Below are positions 43,818 to 53,129 of a stretch of DNA of 64,000 nt, piece after piece. The notes below the pieces were generated by a model. The model was not told the origin of the DNA and ran no database searches. It worked only from the letters and a program-made list of their open reading frames with translations. Position 1 is the first letter of the stretch; every line of letters starts with the position of its first letter. This stretch comes from Mycobacterium sp. (GTDB taxonomy: Bacteria; Actinomycetota; Actinomycetes; Mycobacteriales; Mycobacteriaceae). The stretch lies in contig JAKFVT010000055.1 in the NCBI GenBank assembly GCA_021732005.1, positions 79,566-143,565 on the forward strand, given 5' to 3'. Position numbers and translations under genes: made by a program.

Positions 43818-44624
43818 ATGAGCACAGCTGACCTGACCAGACTGTTCGGGTTGTCCGGCAAGACCGCGCTGGTCACCGGCGGCAGCAGCGGCATCGGGGT
43901 GATGATCTCCCGCGGCCTGCTGCAGGCCGGTGCCGAGGTGATCATCAGTTCCCGCAAGGCCGACAAGTGCGATCAGGTCGTCGCCGAACTGTCGCAGTTC
44001 GGCACGATCCGCGCCATCCCGGCCGACCTGTCCCGTCAGGACGAATGCAAGCGGCTGGCCGCCGAGGTCCTGGCCGGCACCGACAAGCTCGACATCCTGG
44101 TCAACAATGCCGGGGCGACGTGGGGCGAACCGCTGGAATCGTTTCCGACCTCGGCCTGGGACAAGGTGCTCGACCTCAATGTGAAGTCGCCGTTCTGGCT
44201 GGTGCAGGAACTGGTCGGCGCGCTGCGCAAGGCCGGGACCGCCGACGATCCCGCACGGGTGATCAACATCGGCAGCATCGACGGGATCCAGGTGCCGGTG
44301 ATGAACATCTACTCGTACTCGGCCAGCAAGGCGGCCGTGCACCAGTTGACTCGTGTGCTGGCCAAAGAGCTTGGCCCCCAACATATCACGGTGAACGCGG
44401 TGGCACCGGGGCCGTTCCAGTCGAAGATGATGGCCGCCACCCTGGATGCGTTCGGGGACTCGATCGCGGCCTCGTCGCCGCTGGGGCGGATCGGCCGCGA
44501 CGACGACATGGCCGGTATCGCGGTGTTCCTGACCAGCCGAGCCGGGTCCTATGTGAACGGGGCGATCATCCCGGTCGACGGCGGCATGGCGACGACGGCG
44601 AGCGGGTCCAGCTCACGCAGCTAG
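43818..44624 (+). CDS. SDR family oxidoreductase
   Basis: 268 aa; ALVTGGSSGIGVMISRGL, NNAGATWGEPL, YSASKAAVHQLTRVLAKEL, IPVDGGMAT. Confidence 0.93.
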   Translation: MSTADLTRLFGLSGKTALVTGGSSGIGVMISRGLLQAGAEVIISSRKADKCDQVVAELSQFGTIRAIPADLSRQDECKRLAAEVLAGTDKLDILVNNAGATWGEPLESFPTSAWDKVLDLNVKSPFWLVQELVGALRKAGTADDPARVINIGSIDGIQVPVMNIYSYSASKAAVHQLTRVLAKELGPQHITVNAVAPGPFQSKMMAATLDAFGDSIAASSPLGRIGRDDDMAGIAVFLTSRAGSYVNGAIIPVDGGMATTASGSSSRS

Positions 44625-45329
44625 TCAGGCGGCGGAAGCTGCGGGGACCTGGGGGTCCCAGCGGTACACCGTCGGCGTGCAGCCGTGCAGCAGGGCCAGA
44701 TCGATCGCGTCGAGCATGGCCTGACGGGGCCCGACCTTGCGCAATTGCTTTGCGGTGACGGCTAATCGGACGATCCCGCCACGGCGTGCGGTGCGTTCTG
44801 CCGACAGCACCAGCGTGCGGCACCACCACGGTTCGGTGACGAACCCTTCGCCGATTCCGACCACCCGGGAGCGCGTCGTCGTGCCGGTGACCAGGTCGGT
44901 GACGCCGTGCAGATCGACAAGCAGCCGGAAGCCGTTGCGCGGCAATGCCAGCGCCGTTCCGGCGGAGACCGTCCAGCCCGGGGCGGCGAACAGCCTGCTC
45001 CGAAGACCGACGTGCTCGAGGACACGATCGGCGCCCATCAGCCGAAGGTTCGCCTCGTGCGCGGGCAGCGCACCGAACTCGCCGCGACGCTTCTTGGTGG
45101 CGGCGGCGTCGAAACCGTGCAGCACCACCGCATCACCGCCGGATCGCCGGTGCGCCAGCCAGCCGATGGTGCGGGCGTCGGATTCCAGGCGGTACCCGTC
45201 CTTCAGCCTGGGGGCGACGAGCAGTGACAGCGGAACCGCGCGACTGTCGAGCGCGGCGCAGAACTCGTCGACATCGCCGAGCGTCCGATCACTGATCCCG
45301 GACACCGACACGATGAGTTGTCCAGCCAC
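44625..45329 (-). CDS. DUF2334 (polysaccharide deacetylase-like) protein
   Basis: 234 aa; SVSGISDRTLGDVDEFCAALDSRAVPLSLLVAPRLKDGYRLESD...VVLHGFDAA; GTG start. Confidence 0.7.
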   Translation of the reverse strand: MAGQLIVSVSGISDRTLGDVDEFCAALDSRAVPLSLLVAPRLKDGYRLESDARTIGWLAHRRSGGDAVVLHGFDAAATKKRRGEFGALPAHEANLRLMGADRVLEHVGLRSRLFAAPGWTVSAGTALALPRNGFRLLVDLHGVTDLVTGTTTRSRVVGIGEGFVTEPWWCRTLVLSAERTARRGGIVRLAVTAKQLRKVGPRQAMLDAIDLALLHGCTPTVYRWDPQVPAASAA

Positions 45330-45397
45330 ACTCACAGTCTGGCAATTCCAGGTGTCCAAACGGTGTCTGTCACCTTGAGGTCAGGCGACCATTGGGG

Positions 45398-45886
45398 TCA
45401 GCCCGGCAGGACCGCCTCGATCGCGGCGATCACTTCGGGGGCGTCGGGCTCGGTCTGCGGCCGGAACCGGTTGACCACCCTCCCGCCCGGCGCGATCACG
45501 AACTTCTCGAAGTTCCACGCGATGTCGCCGGCCTTGCCGTCACCGTCGGCGACGGAGGTGAGCTCGGCGTACAGCGGGTGCCGGTCGTCGCCGTTGACAT
45601 CGGTCTTGGCCAACAGCGGGAACGTCACCCCGTAGGTGGTGGAGCAGAACGTCTGGATCTCCTCCGCGGTCCCCGGCTCCTGACCCATGAACTGGTTGCA
45701 GGGCACCCCGATCACGGTCAGGCCGCGGTCCCCGTAATCACGTGCCAGCTGCTCCAGCGCCCCGTACTGCGGGGTGAGGCCGCATTTGGATGCGACGTTG
45801 ACCAGCAGGATCGCCCGGTCGGCGTAGTCGGCCAGCGAGGTGGCTTTGCCGTCGAGGGTGGTGAGCGGGATGTCGGTCAGACTCAT
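45398..45886 (-). CDS. Glutathione peroxidase family protein
   Basis: 162 aa; LLVNVASKCGLTPQYGALEQLARDYGDRGLTVIGVPCNQFMGQEPGTAEEIQTF, WNFEKFVI. Confidence 0.93.
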   Translation of the reverse strand: MSLTDIPLTTLDGKATSLADYADRAILLVNVASKCGLTPQYGALEQLARDYGDRGLTVIGVPCNQFMGQEPGTAEEIQTFCSTTYGVTFPLLAKTDVNGDDRHPLYAELTSVADGDGKAGDIAWNFEKFVIAPGGRVVNRFRPQTEPDAPEVIAAIEAVLPG

Positions 45887-47994
45887 GCCGGTGACGTTAC
45901 CTCGTGCTGTTCGGCGCCGGCGGTGGCCAGCAGCCAGGAGTACTGGAACGCCGCTTCCTTCCACCGCTCGTAGCGGCCGCTGATGCCACCATGGCCCGCG
46001 GCCATCTGTGTCTTCAGCAGCACGGGGTGCTCATCGGTCTTGGTGTGCCGAAGGGCGGCAACCCACTTCGCGGGTTCGACGTAGAGAACGCGGGTGTCGT
46101 TGAGCGATGTCATCGCCAGAATCGCCGGGTACTCCTTGGCTTCGACGTTCTCGTACGGCGAATAGGACTTCATGTAGAAGTAGACGTCCTTGTTCTCCAA
46201 CGGGTTTCCCCACTCGTCCCATTCGGTCACCGTCAGTGGCAGCGACGGGTCGAGGATCGAGGTGAGCGGGTCCACGAACGGCACCTGCGCGAGGATGCCG
46301 GCGAACAGGTGCGGCGCCAGATTCGCCACCGCACCCATCAGCAGACCGCCCGCGCTGCCGCCGAGCGCCACCAGATTCTGCGGCCGGGTCAGCCCGGTGT
46401 CGACCAGATGCTGTGCGACCGCGATGAAGTCGGTGAACGTGTTGCGCTTCTGGAGGAGCTTGCCGTCCTCATACCAAAGGCGTCCCATCTCACCGCCACC
46501 ACGAATGTGGGCGACGGCGAAGACCATCCCGCGGTCGAGCAGCGAGAGCCGCGCCACCGAGAATCGCGGATCCTCCGAGGATTCGTAGGCACCGTATCCG
46601 TACAGCACTGTGGGGGCAGGGAATTCGATGCCGGCTTTGTGGACGATCGAGATCGGGACCCTGGTGCCGTCCTCGGCGATGGCCCAGTCGCGGCGTTCGA
46701 CGTAGTCCTCGCTGCGGTAGCCCCCCAGCACCGGCTGCTCGCGCAGCAGGGTGCGTTCACCGGTGGCGAGATCGAGATCGTAGATGCGCAGCGGAGTGAC
46801 GAACGAGGTGGTACCCACCCGCAATTTGGCTGTCGACCAGTTGGGGTTGCCGGCCAGGCCCGCCGAGGCCAATTCGGAGTCGAACGCGATCTCCTCCGGT
46901 GCTCCGTAGCCATCGATGCCGATGGGCCACAACTGAATCCGCGGCAACGCCTCCCGCCGGTAGCTGACGACCAGGTGGTCGGCGAAGGCGTCCACCCCGT
47001 CCAGGCGGACGTCGTCACGTGCGGCGATCAGGGTGCGTTGGTCTCCTGCGTCGCTGACCGGCGCCTCCACCAGGGTGAAGTTGACCGCGCCGTCGTTGTG
47101 CAGGATCAGGAAGCGGTCCTCGCCGCCGATCACCGCGTGTTCCACCGAGTACTCGATACCGTCGCGACGCGGCAGCACCGAGGTGAACTCCGCGTTCGGG
47201 TCGGCGGCGTCACCCACCCACACCTGGGAGGTGATCGCCGAGCCGGCCGCGATGATCACGTACTTGTTGCTGCGGGTGCGGCCCATGCCGACCCAGAACC
47301 GTTCGTCCGGTTCGTGGAACACCTGCTCGTCGGGCTCGCCCGAGCCGAGCCGGTGCCGCCACACGGTGTCGGGCCGCCACGCCTCGTCGACGGTGGTGTA
47401 GTACACGGTCGCGTTGTCGGCCGCCCAGGTCACCCCGGACGAAATCCCGGCGATCTCGTCGGCGTACAGCTCACCGGTACGTAAGTCCTTGAACCGCAGC
47501 GTGTATCGCTCGTCGCCGACGGTGTCGACCGAATAGGCCAGCAGGTGACCGTCGAGGCTCACGCTGCTGGCGCCGAGCGAGAAGAACTCGTGCCCGTCGG
47601 CTTCGGCGTTCTCGTCGAGCAGCACCTGCTCGCCGGGGACGGCGGTGTCCTCGTCGAACACCGGCGGATCCCAGTCGTCGGGACCGGCGACCGGGCAGCG
47701 GCAGTGCGCCCCGTACTGCTTGCCTTCGAAGCTGCGGCCGTAGTACCACCAGTCACCGCGGCGCGTCGGAATAGACATGTCGGTTTCCTTGGTGCGCGCC
47801 TTGATCTCGTCGAAGATCTTCTGCCGCAGCGGTTCCAGATGAGCGGTGGCCTCATCGGCGTAGGCGTTCTCCGCTTCGAGGTGGGCGATGACCTCCGGAT
47901 CAGCCTTCTCGCGCAACCATTCGTAGGGGTCGACGAAGACGTCGTCGTGGAACACCCGCTGGGTGTCGATCCGCTTCGCGATGGGTGGGTTCAT
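45883..47994 (-). CDS. ptrB: S9 family peptidase (oligopeptidase B / protease II)
   Basis: 703 aa; catalytic [41 protein letters not shown]. Confidence 0.92.
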   Translation of the reverse strand: MNPPIAKRIDTQRVFHDDVFVDPYEWLREKADPEVIAHLEAENAYADEATAHLEPLRQKIFDEIKARTKETDMSIPTRRGDWWYYGRSFEGKQYGAHCRCPVAGPDDWDPPVFDEDTAVPGEQVLLDENAEADGHEFFSLGASSVSLDGHLLAYSVDTVGDERYTLRFKDLRTGELYADEIAGISSGVTWAADNATVYYTTVDEAWRPDTVWRHRLGSGEPDEQVFHEPDERFWVGMGRTRSNKYVIIAAGSAITSQVWVGDAADPNAEFTSVLPRRDGIEYSVEHAVIGGEDRFLILHNDGAVNFTLVEAPVSDAGDQRTLIAARDDVRLDGVDAFADHLVVSYRREALPRIQLWPIGIDGYGAPEEIAFDSELASAGLAGNPNWSTAKLRVGTTSFVTPLRIYDLDLATGERTLLREQPVLGGYRSEDYVERRDWAIAEDGTRVPISIVHKAGIEFPAPTVLYGYGAYESSEDPRFSVARLSLLDRGMVFAVAHIRGGGEMGRLWYEDGKLLQKRNTFTDFIAVAQHLVDTGLTRPQNLVALGGSAGGLLMGAVANLAPHLFAGILAQVPFVDPLTSILDPSLPLTVTEWDEWGNPLENKDVYFYMKSYSPYENVEAKEYPAILAMTSLNDTRVLYVEPAKWVAALRHTKTDEHPVLLKTQMAAGHGGISGRYERWKEAAFQYSWLLATAGAEQHEVTSPA

Positions 47995-48899
47995 GCGCTT
48001 GCTCCGATCCAGTCGTCGAACGACAGTCCCGAAATGCGTTCGTATGCCTCAATATAACGGGCGCGGGTGGCCTCGACGATCTCGTCCGGCAGAGGCGGTG
48101 GCGGCGCCGAACCATAGCGGTCCCAACCTGATTCGGGCCCGGTGAGCCAATTACGGACGAACTGCTTGTCGAAGCTGGGCTGCACCACACCGGCCTGGTA
48201 AGTGTCGGCCGGCCAATACCGCGACGAGTCCGGGGTGAAGACCTCGTCGGCCAGCACCACCCGGCCGTCGGCGTCCACGCCGAACTCGAACTTGGTGTCG
48301 GCGATGATGATGCCCTTCGTCAGCGCGTGACCGGCGGCCTGCAGGTAGATCTGCAGCGTGCGTTCGCGAAGCTGGTTGGCACGCACCGGGCCAACCAGCT
48401 CGATGGCCCGGTCGAACGAGATGTTCTCGTCGTGCTCACCGAGTTCGGCCTTGGTCGCCGGGGTGAACAGCGGCTGGTCGAACCTGCTCGCCTCGACCAG
48501 ACCCGGCGGCAGCGCGATGCCGCACACGGTGCCGTCGCGCTGGTAGTCCAGCAGGCCCGACCCGGTCAGGTAGCCGCGGGCAACGCATTCGATCGGCACC
48601 ATCTCCAGCTGCCGCACCACGAGCGCGCGACCCAGCACCTCGGCGGGGATCCGCGGGTCGTCGGGTGGCCCGGCGAGATGGTTGGGCGCCTGAATCTGGT
48701 CCGAGATGAAATCGAAGAAGAACACGCTCATCGCGGTGAGGATGCGGCCCTTGTCGGGAATCAGACTGTCCAGGATGTGGTCGTAGGCCGAGATCCGGTC
48801 GCTGGCGACGAACAGCAGGTGTTCGTTGTCGATGCGATAGATCTCGCGGACCTTGCCGCTGGCCAGGTGCCGATAGTCGCTCAGAGCGGGGCGGGACAT
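47991..48899 (-). CDS. purC: Phosphoribosylaminoimidazolesuccinocarboxamide synthase
   Basis: 302 aa; [29 protein letters not shown]...[17 protein letters not shown]...DTKFEFGVD. Confidence 0.97.
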   Translation of the reverse strand: MSRPALSDYRHLASGKVREIYRIDNEHLLFVASDRISAYDHILDSLIPDKGRILTAMSVFFFDFISDQIQAPNHLAGPPDDPRIPAEVLGRALVVRQLEMVPIECVARGYLTGSGLLDYQRDGTVCGIALPPGLVEASRFDQPLFTPATKAELGEHDENISFDRAIELVGPVRANQLRERTLQIYLQAAGHALTKGIIIADTKFEFGVDADGRVVLADEVFTPDSSRYWPADTYQAGVVQPSFDKQFVRNWLTGPESGWDRYGSAPPPPLPDEIVEATRARYIEAYERISGLSFDDWIGASA

Positions 48900-48950
48900 C
48901 GCGTCAGCCTATCGGCCGCTGACTTGGCGCGACTGTGCTGGGATCGAGCC

Positions 48951-49589
48951 ATGAGATCGCGGTTCCTGCCCTACGCCACCACCCCGGGCCGACTGCTGGC
49001 GCAGTTGGTCAGCGACCTGCTGGTCGCCTCGTGGATCACCGTGTGGGTCGTGGTCGGCCTGGCGGTGCACACCGCGGTCACGACGATCGCCGACGTCGGC
49101 CGTCAGGTCAAAGACGGTGCCACCGGGATCTCGGACAATCTGCATTCGGCCGGTGACAGCGCGCACAAGATCCCGTTGGTCGGCGACACCGTCGCCAAGC
49201 CGCTGCGGGCCGCCAGCGAGGCCGCCCTCGATGTCGCGGGCGCGGGCCACAACCTGGACACCACTGCCAGCTGGCTGGCGGTGGTGCTGGCGTTCGCGGT
49301 GGCGGCACCGCCGATTCTGGCCGTCGGTATGCCGTGGCTGTTTCTGCGGATCCGGTTCTTCCGCCGCAAGTGGACGGTCATCGCGCTGGCCCGCACGCCC
49401 GCCGGTGAACAGCTGCTGGCGCTGCGCGCCCTGGCCAACCGGCCGCTGCGCAAGCTCACCGAAGTGACCTTCGACCCGGTCGGCGCCTGGCGGCGCGAGG
49501 ACCCGTATGCGATCCGCGGCCTGGCCACCCTCGAACTGCGTTCGGCAGGTGTGGCCGCCCCGCGCTATTGGCGGAATCCGGCGCGCTGA
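48951..49589 (+). CDS. Conserved membrane protein
   Basis: 212 aa; two TM segments flanking a coiled/helical region. Confidence 0.8.
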   Translation: MRSRFLPYATTPGRLLAQLVSDLLVASWITVWVVVGLAVHTAVTTIADVGRQVKDGATGISDNLHSAGDSAHKIPLVGDTVAKPLRAASEAALDVAGAGHNLDTTASWLAVVLAFAVAAPPILAVGMPWLFLRIRFFRRKWTVIALARTPAGEQLLALRALANRPLRKLTEVTFDPVGAWRREDPYAIRGLATLELRSAGVAAPRYWRNPAR

Positions 49590-49616
49590 CGAGCGCTGTG
49601 CGCACGTAACCGCGCC
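49579..49616. repeat. 38-bp direct repeat copy 1 (palindromic-element family) covering the stop codon of the membrane-protein gene
   Basis: CGGCGCGCTGACGAGCGCTGTGCGCACGTAACCGCGCC; 36/38 identical to 50513-50550. Confidence 0.85.
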
Positions 49617-49662
49617 CGATTCGGATGGGAACCGGCGCGGGGCTGCCGGCGTCCGATCTGGT

Positions 49663-50523
49663 GTGCTTGAAGATCTTTTGCGCCGCCATGACGGTGTGAT
49701 CACGCTTGCGCAGGCCCAGCGCGCCGGCATGAGTGAGTTCGCCGTTCGCCGCCGCGTGCGGTCGGGGCAGTGGCGGCGCTGCGCGCTGGGCGTGTATTTC
49801 GCCGACGACCGACCGTTCACGCCGGCGGCCAGAATTCGCGCCGCGGTATGGAGTCGCGGACACCGCGCCACGGCGAGCGGGCTCGCCGCCGCGTGGTGGT
49901 TGGGGCTGACCGCGACAGGGCCTGACATCGTGGAGATCACCGTGCCGCGCAACAGCCACGGTCGCGCGACCCCGGGGACCCGGGTGCGGCGGCGGGATCT
50001 CGCCGAGGTCGACGTCGTCGAGCACCGGTCGCTGCGGGTCACGGCGCCCGCGCTGACCGTGATCGAAGCAGCCGTATCGCGCGGCGGTGGGCCGGCCATC
50101 ATGGACACCGCCCTGCAACGGCGCGTCGAACTGCCCGCCCTGGAACGCGCACACGCCCGTAACCGCGGCCGCAGCGGATCCACCGCGAGCCGGCGCCTGC
50201 TGGACGCTGCCGCCGGCGGCGCGCGCTCCGAGGCCGAACGCCTGATCATTCGACTGCTCAAGCAGGCGGGTATCACTGGCTGGCGGGCCAACTTCCCGGT
50301 CGGCAATTACGTTGTGGACGTTGCCTTTCCGGCTCAGCGTGTGGCCATCGAGATCGACGGCTGGGCGTTCCACAGCGATCAGGCCGCTTTCCAGAACGAC
50401 CGCACGCGGCAGAACCGGCTCGCCCTGCAGGGCTGGCAGGTGTTGCGGTTCACCTGGCTGGACCTGACGCAGTATCCGGATCGGGTGCTCGCTCAGGTGA
50501 GCGCCGCCATCTCGGCGCGCTGA
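49663..50523 (+). CDS. Type IV TA AbiEi-like N-terminal domain + DUF559 endonuclease-fold protein
   Basis: 286 aa (GTG start); LLRRHDGVITLAQAQRAGMSEFAVRRRVRSGQWRRCALGVYF ... FPVGNYVVDVAFPAQRVAIEIDGWAFHS...RQNRLALQGWQVLRFTWLDL. Confidence 0.85.
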   Translation: MLEDLLRRHDGVITLAQAQRAGMSEFAVRRRVRSGQWRRCALGVYFADDRPFTPAARIRAAVWSRGHRATASGLAAAWWLGLTATGPDIVEITVPRNSHGRATPGTRVRRRDLAEVDVVEHRSLRVTAPALTVIEAAVSRGGGPAIMDTALQRRVELPALERAHARNRGRSGSTASRRLLDAAAGGARSEAERLIIRLLKQAGITGWRANFPVGNYVVDVAFPAQRVAIEIDGWAFHSDQAAFQNDRTRQNRLALQGWQVLRFTWLDLTQYPDRVLAQVSAAISAR

Positions 50524-50550
50524 CGAGCGCTGGGCGCGCGTAACCGCGCC
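50513..50550. repeat. 38-bp direct repeat copy 2 covering the stop codon of the DUF559 gene
   Basis: CGGCGCGCTGACGAGCGCTGGGCGCGCGTAACCGCGCC; two mismatches to copy 1. Confidence 0.85.
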
Positions 50551-50560
50551 AAATCTTCAC

Positions 50561-50588
50561 TAGTAATCAATCAAACGATTGATTACTA
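50561..50588. promoter_or_regulatory. Operator-like palindrome upstream of the Rieske oxygenase operon
   Basis: TAGTAATCAATC-AAAC-GATTGATTACTA; perfect 12-bp arms, 4-nt spacer, AT-rich. Confidence 0.7.
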
Positions 50589-50618
50589 TCGGCAGCAGAC
50601 CACGAGGGAGGTTCATCA

Positions 50619-51974
50619 ATGACGTCTACAGCCCTGCCCGGCGAATGGGTCGACCACGCACCGGGGCTCGACGACCTGGCGGGCAGCTTCAAGTCTCAGG
50701 TCTCCGCGGACCGCTACCGATCGCGGGAGTACGCCGAACGCGAGCGTGCGGCGATCTGGATGAAGACGTGGCAGATCGCCGGCCGGGTGGACGACCTTCC
50801 CAAAGTCGGCGACTGGCTGGAATACAAGATCTACGACCAGTCCTTCCTCGTCGTGCGCGGCAAGGACGAGCAACTGCGCGGTTTCGTCAACGCCTGCCGG
50901 CATCGCGGCAATGCCATCTGCCAGGGCCGCACCGGCAACGCCAAGCGCGGCTTCCTGTGCCAATACCACCTGTGGTCCTACGACCTCGACGGCCGGCTCA
51001 AGGGACTGCTGCGGGAACAGAACGCCGGCGGCATCGACAAGAGCGACAACTCGCTGATCACGGTTCCGGTGGACACCTTCGGTGGCTTCATCTTCATCAA
51101 CCCCGATCCCGGCGCACAGCCGCTTGCGGAGTGGATCGGTGAGGAGGCGATGGCGACTCTGCAGCCGTATCACCTCGAACTGATGTCGACGGTGATGAAT
51201 GTCCGAGAAGCCCTGGATTGCAACTGGAAGGTCGTGATGGACGCCTTCAACGAGGGCTATCACGTCAATGGAGTCCACCCACAACTGTTGGCAGTGCTCA
51301 ACATTCAGCCCGAGACCACCCGCTACAAGTTCTTCGAGAACCACACCATCGCGATGGCCCCGTTCGACGTCGTGGGGGCCACCCCCGAAAAACAGGTCGA
51401 GGGCACGCTGTCGCTGCCCGAGACCTTCCCGGGGACGGTCGCGGTGATCCCTCGATTCCAAGAACTCGTCAAGGAGTACACCGCGGACGACGGCTCCATC
51501 GACTTCCCCGACGGTGTCACGGCGCGCACGCTGCTGCAGAAGGCAACCCGTGCGCACCTCACCGAGATGGGCTTGGACGTCAGCGGTCTGACCGACGCCC
51601 AGATGAGCGACAACCACGGCTGGTTCCTCTTCCCCAACTTCATGATGACCATCAGGGCCGGCGAGTGCCACGTGATCTTGGCGAGGCCGCACCCCGATGG
51701 GGACCCCAACCGGTGCATCTGGCATGTCGCGAGCTACATGTATCTGCCACCGGAGATGGCGGCGGCGTTCACCGTGGACCTGACCGAGGTCGACGAACCA
51801 GGCAGTTACAAGTATTTCGAAGCGCTGCAACAGGATTACGAGCAGATGCAGCGTCAGCAGGCAGGGCTGCGCAACGAGAGCCTCGATCACCTGATGCTGG
51901 TGAACGAGGAGATCGTCGTCGCAAAGTTTCACGACACCATGGATCGATGGATGGCAGGAAAGGCCGCACAGTGA
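50619..51974 (+). CDS. Aromatic ring-hydroxylating (Rieske) dioxygenase alpha subunit
   Basis: 451 aa; Rieske CRHRGNAICQGRTGNAKRGFLCQYHLWSYD; catalytic-domain NWKVVMDAFNEGYHVNGVHPQ. Confidence 0.95.
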   Translation: MTSTALPGEWVDHAPGLDDLAGSFKSQVSADRYRSREYAERERAAIWMKTWQIAGRVDDLPKVGDWLEYKIYDQSFLVVRGKDEQLRGFVNACRHRGNAICQGRTGNAKRGFLCQYHLWSYDLDGRLKGLLREQNAGGIDKSDNSLITVPVDTFGGFIFINPDPGAQPLAEWIGEEAMATLQPYHLELMSTVMNVREALDCNWKVVMDAFNEGYHVNGVHPQLLAVLNIQPETTRYKFFENHTIAMAPFDVVGATPEKQVEGTLSLPETFPGTVAVIPRFQELVKEYTADDGSIDFPDGVTARTLLQKATRAHLTEMGLDVSGLTDAQMSDNHGWFLFPNFMMTIRAGECHVILARPHPDGDPNRCIWHVASYMYLPPEMAAAFTVDLTEVDEPGSYKYFEALQQDYEQMQRQQAGLRNESLDHLMLVNEEIVVAKFHDTMDRWMAGKAAQ

Positions 51975-52498
51975 ACCTCGAAGAACGCATCGCCCTACAC
52001 AATCGGATGGCCCGGGCCTACGGTGACGCCTATTTGCGCCAGGGTGTGCAAGACGGCGAAAAGTTCGTCGACGTCTGGAAATTCCACCCGGACTGCATGT
52101 ATGCCTCGCCCTACTTCACCGGCGACGAGGCGTTCAAACTCAGCGAGTTCCCGGAGGAATCCGCTCGTGCCTCGACCATGGAGGCCAAGGTCTACTCACT
52201 GCGGTTCCCGGACTGGAAGCCCGTCGATTTCAAGCACTGGCCGGCCGACAACGGCTTCGTGATGAAGACCCGCTGGCAGGGCACCAACAAGGATACCGGT
52301 GCCGTAATGGGCTTCTACTCTTACAGTTTCATCGACACCGACGACAACGGTGAAGTGGTGCGCTGGGAGACCCACGTCAACAGCGAGTACAGCGACTTCC
52401 TGGACGTCGCGATCGGTGTGCACGGGCCGTTCCACGGAACCCACGAATACACCGACGCCTTGGATCGCCGGCTGGCCGAGGAGGGATTGACCGTCTGA
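51971..52498 (+). CDS. NTF2/SnoaL-like protein, possible oxygenase accessory subunit
   Basis: 175 aa; GTG start in GTGA overlap with alpha subunit; HPDCMYASPYFTGDEAFKLSEFPEES. Confidence 0.72.
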   Translation: MNLEERIALHNRMARAYGDAYLRQGVQDGEKFVDVWKFHPDCMYASPYFTGDEAFKLSEFPEESARASTMEAKVYSLRFPDWKPVDFKHWPADNGFVMKTRWQGTNKDTGAVMGFYSYSFIDTDDNGEVVRWETHVNSEYSDFLDVAIGVHGPFHGTHEYTDALDRRLAEEGLTV

Positions 52499-52923
52499 TG
52501 GCGCTGTCGCAGACCGTGCTGGACTACAGCGCCCTGATGAAACGCTTGGTCGACGAGGCCAAGCAGCCGGGCTTCAGCACCGACAGCTGGGCCCCGTTGG
52601 CCGAGCTGATCGATACGCAGAACTTCGTGCGAGTGGGCAATTTCAAAGAGGTGATGAACTGGGGCGAGTACATCGCGTTCCTCACCAACTGGGCGACGTC
52701 GTCGGAGTGGGAGTCCGATTTCAAGCGGGTCACCGAGGCCGGCAACGTGGTGTTCCTCGAGCTCGAAGAGCGCAGCAGAATCGGCGAATTCAGCAACTCG
52801 GTCAACTCGGTGTCGGTCTACCAGTTCGACCAGAGCGGAAAGATCACCCGCATCGACGTATACCTCCAAATGGCACTGCCCGATCCGGATATGCTCGCCA
52901 GCTACGAAGGTGTCGAGATCTGA
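52498..52923 (+). CDS. NTF2/SnoaL-like protein
   Basis: 141 aa; FVRVGNFKEVMNWGEYIAFLTNWATSSEWESDFKRVTEAGNVVFLELEERSRI. Confidence 0.72.
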   Translation: MALSQTVLDYSALMKRLVDEAKQPGFSTDSWAPLAELIDTQNFVRVGNFKEVMNWGEYIAFLTNWATSSEWESDFKRVTEAGNVVFLELEERSRIGEFSNSVNSVSVYQFDQSGKITRIDVYLQMALPDPDMLASYEGVEI

Positions 52924-52937
52924 CGGATAGGGAACCG

Positions 52938-53129
52938 ATGAAGGCTTCGGTGGATCCCGACCGCTGCGCCGGGCACGGCGACTGCGTGTCGACATGCCCG
53001 GACGTGTTCGCCTGGACCGCCGACGGCTACGCCGAAGTGGTGCTCGACGAGATACCGGACCAGTACCACGATCTCGTCGCCAAAGCCGTGCAGGACTGCC
53101 CCGAACACGCGATCAGCGCGCAAGGCTAG
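52938..53129 (+). CDS. Small ferredoxin (CxxHGxCxxxCP...CP)
   Basis: 63 aa; MKASVDPDRCAGHGDCVSTCPDVFAWTADGYAEVV...AVQDCPEHAIS. Confidence 0.92.
   Translation: MKASVDPDRCAGHGDCVSTCPDVFAWTADGYAEVVLDEIPDQYHDLVAKAVQDCPEHAISAQG

Noticed and set aside
45904-47484. 526-aa + strand ORF over ptrB
   Set aside because: Antisense shadow of the S9 peptidase.
49507-50523. Complete AbiE-type toxin-antitoxin system
   Set aside because: Only an AbiEi-like wHTH fused to DUF559 is present; no AbiEii nucleotidyltransferase partner next to it.
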